A program made the position numbers and the translations under genes. Shown here piece after piece: positions 8,866-12,044 of a DNA stretch of 12,044 nucleotides. Positions within the stretch are counted from its first letter, which is position 1. Every line of letters starts with the position of its first letter. This stretch comes from Physocladia obscura. Its lineage: Eukaryota > Chytridiomycota > Chytridiomycetes > Chytridiales > Chytriomycetaceae. The notes beneath the pieces are model-generated. The model ran no database searches and was not told where the DNA came from. It saw nothing but the letters and a program-made list of their open reading frames with translations. The stretch covers positions 1 to 12,044 of the forward strand of contig JADGJH010001089.1 of NCBI GenBank assembly GCA_027596945.1, written 5' to 3'.

Positions 8866-9467
8866 TCATGAATTCAGTGGATTCTTATTATGCTGCCATT
8901 CATATGTTTTCATTTCATACTTGTAATTATTTATAAATGTATCAGTGACATTCCATTCATCAGGAAGATTTTCTTTACAGTAATTTCCAATGCCAGGCAT
9001 ACATTCTATAACATTGCCATCCTCAACAACAAAACTGTCAGTCTTCAATTGCACAATCTTACCCCCATTTTCATTGCTAATTGATGTAATAACATGTTGC
9101 TGTTGTCAATAACTTATCAGTAGATTGGAATAGTATTGAAATGTTTTTGTGTCTTTGCTTTTGTTGAAATTCTGAAGTTTGTCACCCATCTTTGAGTAGA
9201 CTGTGTTTTGGTTTGAAAAAATACTCAAACAGCATCATTACCACTCATTGTGAAAAGATCATTGTTTCTGTTGACTGCTTATTCAGGCATCCAATCAAAC
9301 AATTCATTATTAACTTTGATGAATTGCGACATTTACTATATATTTGATCATATGGAATTCCCATTTGTTTACAATATTCTAGTATTGAAACAGTGTACCA
9401 TCTATTTTCTCATAATGTGAATGTGTTGTCTGTGATTACATGGTATACACCAGGCCTAAGTTTTCTG
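8866..9467 (-). pseudogene. Decayed family-B DNA polymerase-like segment, joined to the helicase
   Basis: At 9034-9048, LKTDS followed by FVVEDG resembles palm motif C (usually DTDS) of family-B DNA polymerases. About 90 codons upstream, KLIMNCLIGC (9287-9316) resembles motif B (K-x3-N-S-x-Y/I-G). Between 9316 and 9467 are KLRPGVYHVITDNTF and RWYTVSILEYCKQMGIPYD, which also feel like a conserved polymerase core. Motifs B and C are in different frames, and TGA stops lie at 8866-8868, 9245-9247 and 9410-9412, so the copy is dead. The motif C segment is in the same frame as the helicase Walker A, about 65 codons downstream. A polymerase is the best guess; only short motifs support it. Confidence 0.5.
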
Positions 9468-11380
9468 GAATAAGACTTAATAAGACTTAATCTTGTCAAA
9501 TATACTCAAACATGTTGTATGGCATTTTTGAATATTGAAGCTCTTTAAATCTGCACCTGAATGTGATTCATAAAAAGTATCAACAATCACTTGTTTCTTG
9601 TAGTTGATGTTAAAATTCCATGACCAGTGGCAACAGTCTGGAATAATTCACTGTCAAATATAATTAGTCCATTAATTCTCTGTGTAAATAAAAATTGAAA
9701 TACAAAGCTTTGATTAAAGATTTGGAATTCAAGTTCTAATCATAACTGAGATGTCCTAACAACTGAAAGAGGCCATCTACAGTGATCACCACACTGAAAT
9801 AACATGCAAAGAGAATAAAGTACACAAGAAACATCATACACAATATTTCTGTATGTTTTTCAGCTGCATTATTAACCAGCATTTTCTTTATCATTGAATA
9901 ACGTAACATATACACATAATGACTCACTCAGGGCTTGTTACGCATACATGAGAGCTCAGCTAGTGTAGAGAACAACAGTAACACTCTAATGATAAAAGGA
10001 ATGAATAAAGATGTACTTTTGGCCAACTGCACTATTGGTACAACTGCTTATGCTGCTGTAGTAGTACTCTGTGCAATGCGCCACAATGTGTTAAAGTGTA
10101 AAAGATTCTAGCTGTATTGAAAGATGAATTCACTCTTTACTGAAAGAAATCACTCGATTTGCTTAAAAATTAAAGAACAAAACAGTGGACTTGCCATTTC
10201 CATCATTAAGCAGTAGTTTTTGTATTAATACAAGAAAGATTTATATGGGGAGGAAAATTCAAGATTTATTTATGGACTGTTTTTGGAATTTTTGTGATTG
10301 AGGATTTTGAACAATGAAAATCTAGAATAAAGAAGAATTCTTGCTAAAATTCCTTACCATACGCAATCATAAATGGAAATTGCAACACAATGAGCTGTAA
10401 AGATAGAAATATTTTTATTACTTATTTACAATTGATGCTAAGAGACACTACAACATGTTGTATGTTTCACAAGTGATGGATTGATAGGCAAGTTTTTCTA
10501 AGTGCTCTAACTTTGAAAATTTGCATGGAAAAATGGAAAAATTGGTGCCACCTACCAAGATCTTGATTAAAGACACCGCTAGTATCACCAAAAATGACAA
10601 ATAGAGCATTTGCCACTTAGATAAGATGCCAGGTGACCAATCAAGCCAAGGTGCCACCAAGACACTGGAAAATGTATAAAAACTGTTGGTTTCTTTTCTG
10701 AAATAGTCATAACAAATCAATAAAATTATACCATCTCTACAACCCCTTGTTAAAAATCACCTCTTTAGCTTTGTTAACAAAGCTGAACATCACACAATTA
10801 TCTGAATGAGCAAGAGTGTAGTTTGAACTGTTTAATAGCAAATCAATTATGAGGAGGCATGACAAATTTGGAATCAGCTTGCCTTTGGCACTGAATACTT
10901 TGCACCACATTCCAGATTTTTCCCAGAAAGATTCTGATTAAAAAAAATTAGAGGTTGAAAATAAACTACTTAACATTGAGAAGACATGCCAGTTACTTGA
11001 CAGGACTCCCCATGTTTGTAACCTCCACATTTGATACTCCAAGATTGAAATTTCTGAATATTTCACTTCTGATAGGCCTGTTGCAATCTACATTATGATT
11101 GTATGTAGTCAAGATTTTTCAGTCAAAAATTATTCTTTTTCCTTTATTAAAAAACTTCATTGTTCAAAATCCCCCAACTTTCAAATATAAACCAATCAAT
11201 CTTTTTAACCGTTTCTGACCACATAAAGCACCCTTTTTTTATTATATAATTATATTTCAGCTTAAGCTTAATGACAGAATAGTGGTAACATAATTGTATA
11301 TGTTGATGTTGATTTTGAATGCAATTTTTTTAATAAAGATTCAAGTTCATCTTCCATACAAATTGAATATATACTACCTT
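9468..11380. other. Repeat-derived AT-rich DNA without a recognisable gene
   Basis: About 1.9 kb with very few CpG. The part nearest the polymerase remnant (to about 9700) may be its decayed upstream end; on the minus strand GLIIFDSELF can be read near 9640-9680. Frames at 9736-9927 and 10448-10720 (63 and 90 codons, minus) are hydrophobic, unlike any family I know, and probably chance. No RNA genes, terminal repeats or splice-consistent exons were seen. Confidence 0.5.
9471..9490. repeat. Perfect 10-bp tandem duplication
   Basis: TAAGACTTAA occurs twice without a spacer, inside the decayed polymerase region. It looks like local slippage. Confidence 0.9.
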
Positions 11381-11383
11381 TAA

Positions 11384-11395
11384 CAAATCTCCCTC
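11384..11395 (-). other. Candidate polypurine tract and start of a copia 3' LTR
   Basis: About 275 bases downstream of the retrotransposon RNase H stop, the minus strand reads TTGAGGGAGAT followed by TTGTTAAAGG. Copia elements commonly have a GAGGGGGAG-like purine tract right before an LTR that begins TGTT. If real, the LTR would begin near 11385 and extend to lower coordinates, with a TATA-like GTATATATTC close by. The matching 5' LTR lies outside the window. Confidence 0.3.
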
Positions 11396-11432
11396 AAGGT
11401 GAATAGCAGATGATTCTATATACATAAATTCA

Positions 11433-11449
11433 TAATATATATATATATT
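11433..11449. repeat. (TA)n microsatellite
   Basis: A run of alternating T and A of about 16 bases lies between the copia RNase H end and the candidate LTR boundary. Confidence 0.85.
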
Positions 11450-11670
11450 CTACCATAAACTTGAATCATGTTTTCAAAGTCTATACATGTATGCAGGAGT
11501 CCAATTATTGGATCAAAAATTGAATAAAAATTGCACTAACATATTACTTATATATCAAAAACCAGAATGCTTGGAGAAAACAATATATAGCAGGCTTCTC
11601 AACTTGAGAAAGGTGTAAGTGAACTTTTCAACTTTACATTAGCTAATGATTTTATTCCAAATGCATTAAC

Positions 11671-12044
11671 CTATTTCTCATGAGTTTTAGCTAGCAAAGC
11701 TTTTGTCATCCCATCTGACATATTTTCAGTTCCAACTGAAATCAATTCAATGTGTTTCTCCTTTAAATGGTCTCTGATAAAGCTTTCTTTAACTTCCACA
11801 TGCTTCATCATCTTATTATGTACTGGGTTTGTTGCCACTGCAATTATTGACAAGTTATCCTGTACTATTTTAGTTGCATTTTTTATAGGGTAGCCAACTT
11901 CTTCTACCACTTGTTTAAACCATAATGCTTCCTTAATTGCTTCTACTGATGCATAAGATTCTGCTCTTGTAGATGATTGTGCTATCACAGATTGTTTTCT
12001 ACTATACCATGAAACTATTGCATTTGCAAGGAAAAATACATATC
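11671..12044 (-). mobile_element. C-terminal RNase H end of a Ty1/copia retrotransposon polyprotein (partial)
   Basis: The frame is open from the window edge to a stop at 11671-11673, giving 123 residues. It follows the copia RNase H layout: ANAIVSWYSRKQSVIAQSST (family: SW-S-KKQ...A-SS-T), then RAESYASVEAIKEALWFKQV (family: EAEY...EA-WL), then the QDNLSI metal-site region, NPVHNKMMKHVEVKESFIRD (family: NP-H-R-KHI), and finally ENMSDGMTKAL (family: ADilTKaL). The Glu of RAESYA and the DN pair are kept; the His-Ile-Asp position reads HVEV. The RT, integrase and gag parts must lie beyond the right edge. No stop or frameshift interrupts this part, so it is younger than its neighbours. Confidence 0.88.

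Noticed and set aside
7733..9467. TGA read as an amino acid (alternative genetic code) to explain the interrupted helicase
   Set aside because: GID8 ends at a TGA placed correctly for its family, and the intact genes use TGG for Trp; a TAA also interrupts the helicase. Decay is the simpler reading.
10448..10720. Minus-strand 90-codon frame with hydrophobic stretch
   Set aside because: No family resemblance, no splice context, and it lies in decayed repeat DNA.
1..12044. CRISPR arrays, bacterial operons, tRNA or rRNA genes
   Set aside because: Nothing in the window has regular spaced repeats, ribosome binding sites or RNA gene folds that I can recognise; genes are spliced and eukaryotic.

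Overview
The window looks like nuclear DNA of a fungus, probably an early-diverging, intron-rich lineage. It holds spliced protein genes with short introns (53-186 nt, GT-AG). The GID8-family protein is collinear over its full length with the family, and its C-terminal half reads to me as fungal. The species cannot be named from this sequence.

The left 7 kb is gene-dense and rich in CpG. A minus-strand gene (519-3192, 11 exons, 641 aa) encodes a LisH-CTLH-WD40 protein with the architecture of Gid7/WDR26. Head-to-head with it, only 39 bp away, is a plus-strand GID8 gene (3232-4385, 6 exons, 231 aa), also a LisH-CTLH protein and the scaffold subunit of the GID/CTLH ubiquitin ligase. Two proteins of the domain class that builds this ligase therefore share one very short divergent promoter. 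Tail-to-tail with GID8 is a minus-strand gene (4577-6856, 3 exons, 702 aa) for a proline-rich protein with a transglutaminase-like domain of the Cyk3/kyphoscoliosis-peptidase type. Its third catalytic position appears to be Glu instead of Asp. I rebuilt all exon boundaries by hand. Reading frame is kept across all 17 introns and each gene ends on a proper stop.

At about 7150-7200 the composition changes abruptly. I count only 13 CpG in the remaining 4.8 kb, while single 60-base lines in the gene region carry up to seven. This right half is a graveyard of mobile elements, all on the minus strand: a fragment of a DDE (Harbinger/IS5-like, DDE_Tnp_4 type) transposase (7210-7617), a decayed replication gene that joins family-B DNA polymerase motifs to an SF1 helicase (about 7733-9467), 2 kb with no recognisable gene, and the C-terminal RNase H end of a Ty1/copia retrotransposon running off the right edge (11671-12044). 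The pattern fits a methylated, silenced repeat block abutting active housekeeping genes. A short CpG-containing open frame at 7027-7140 may be a remnant of a gene cut off by that block.
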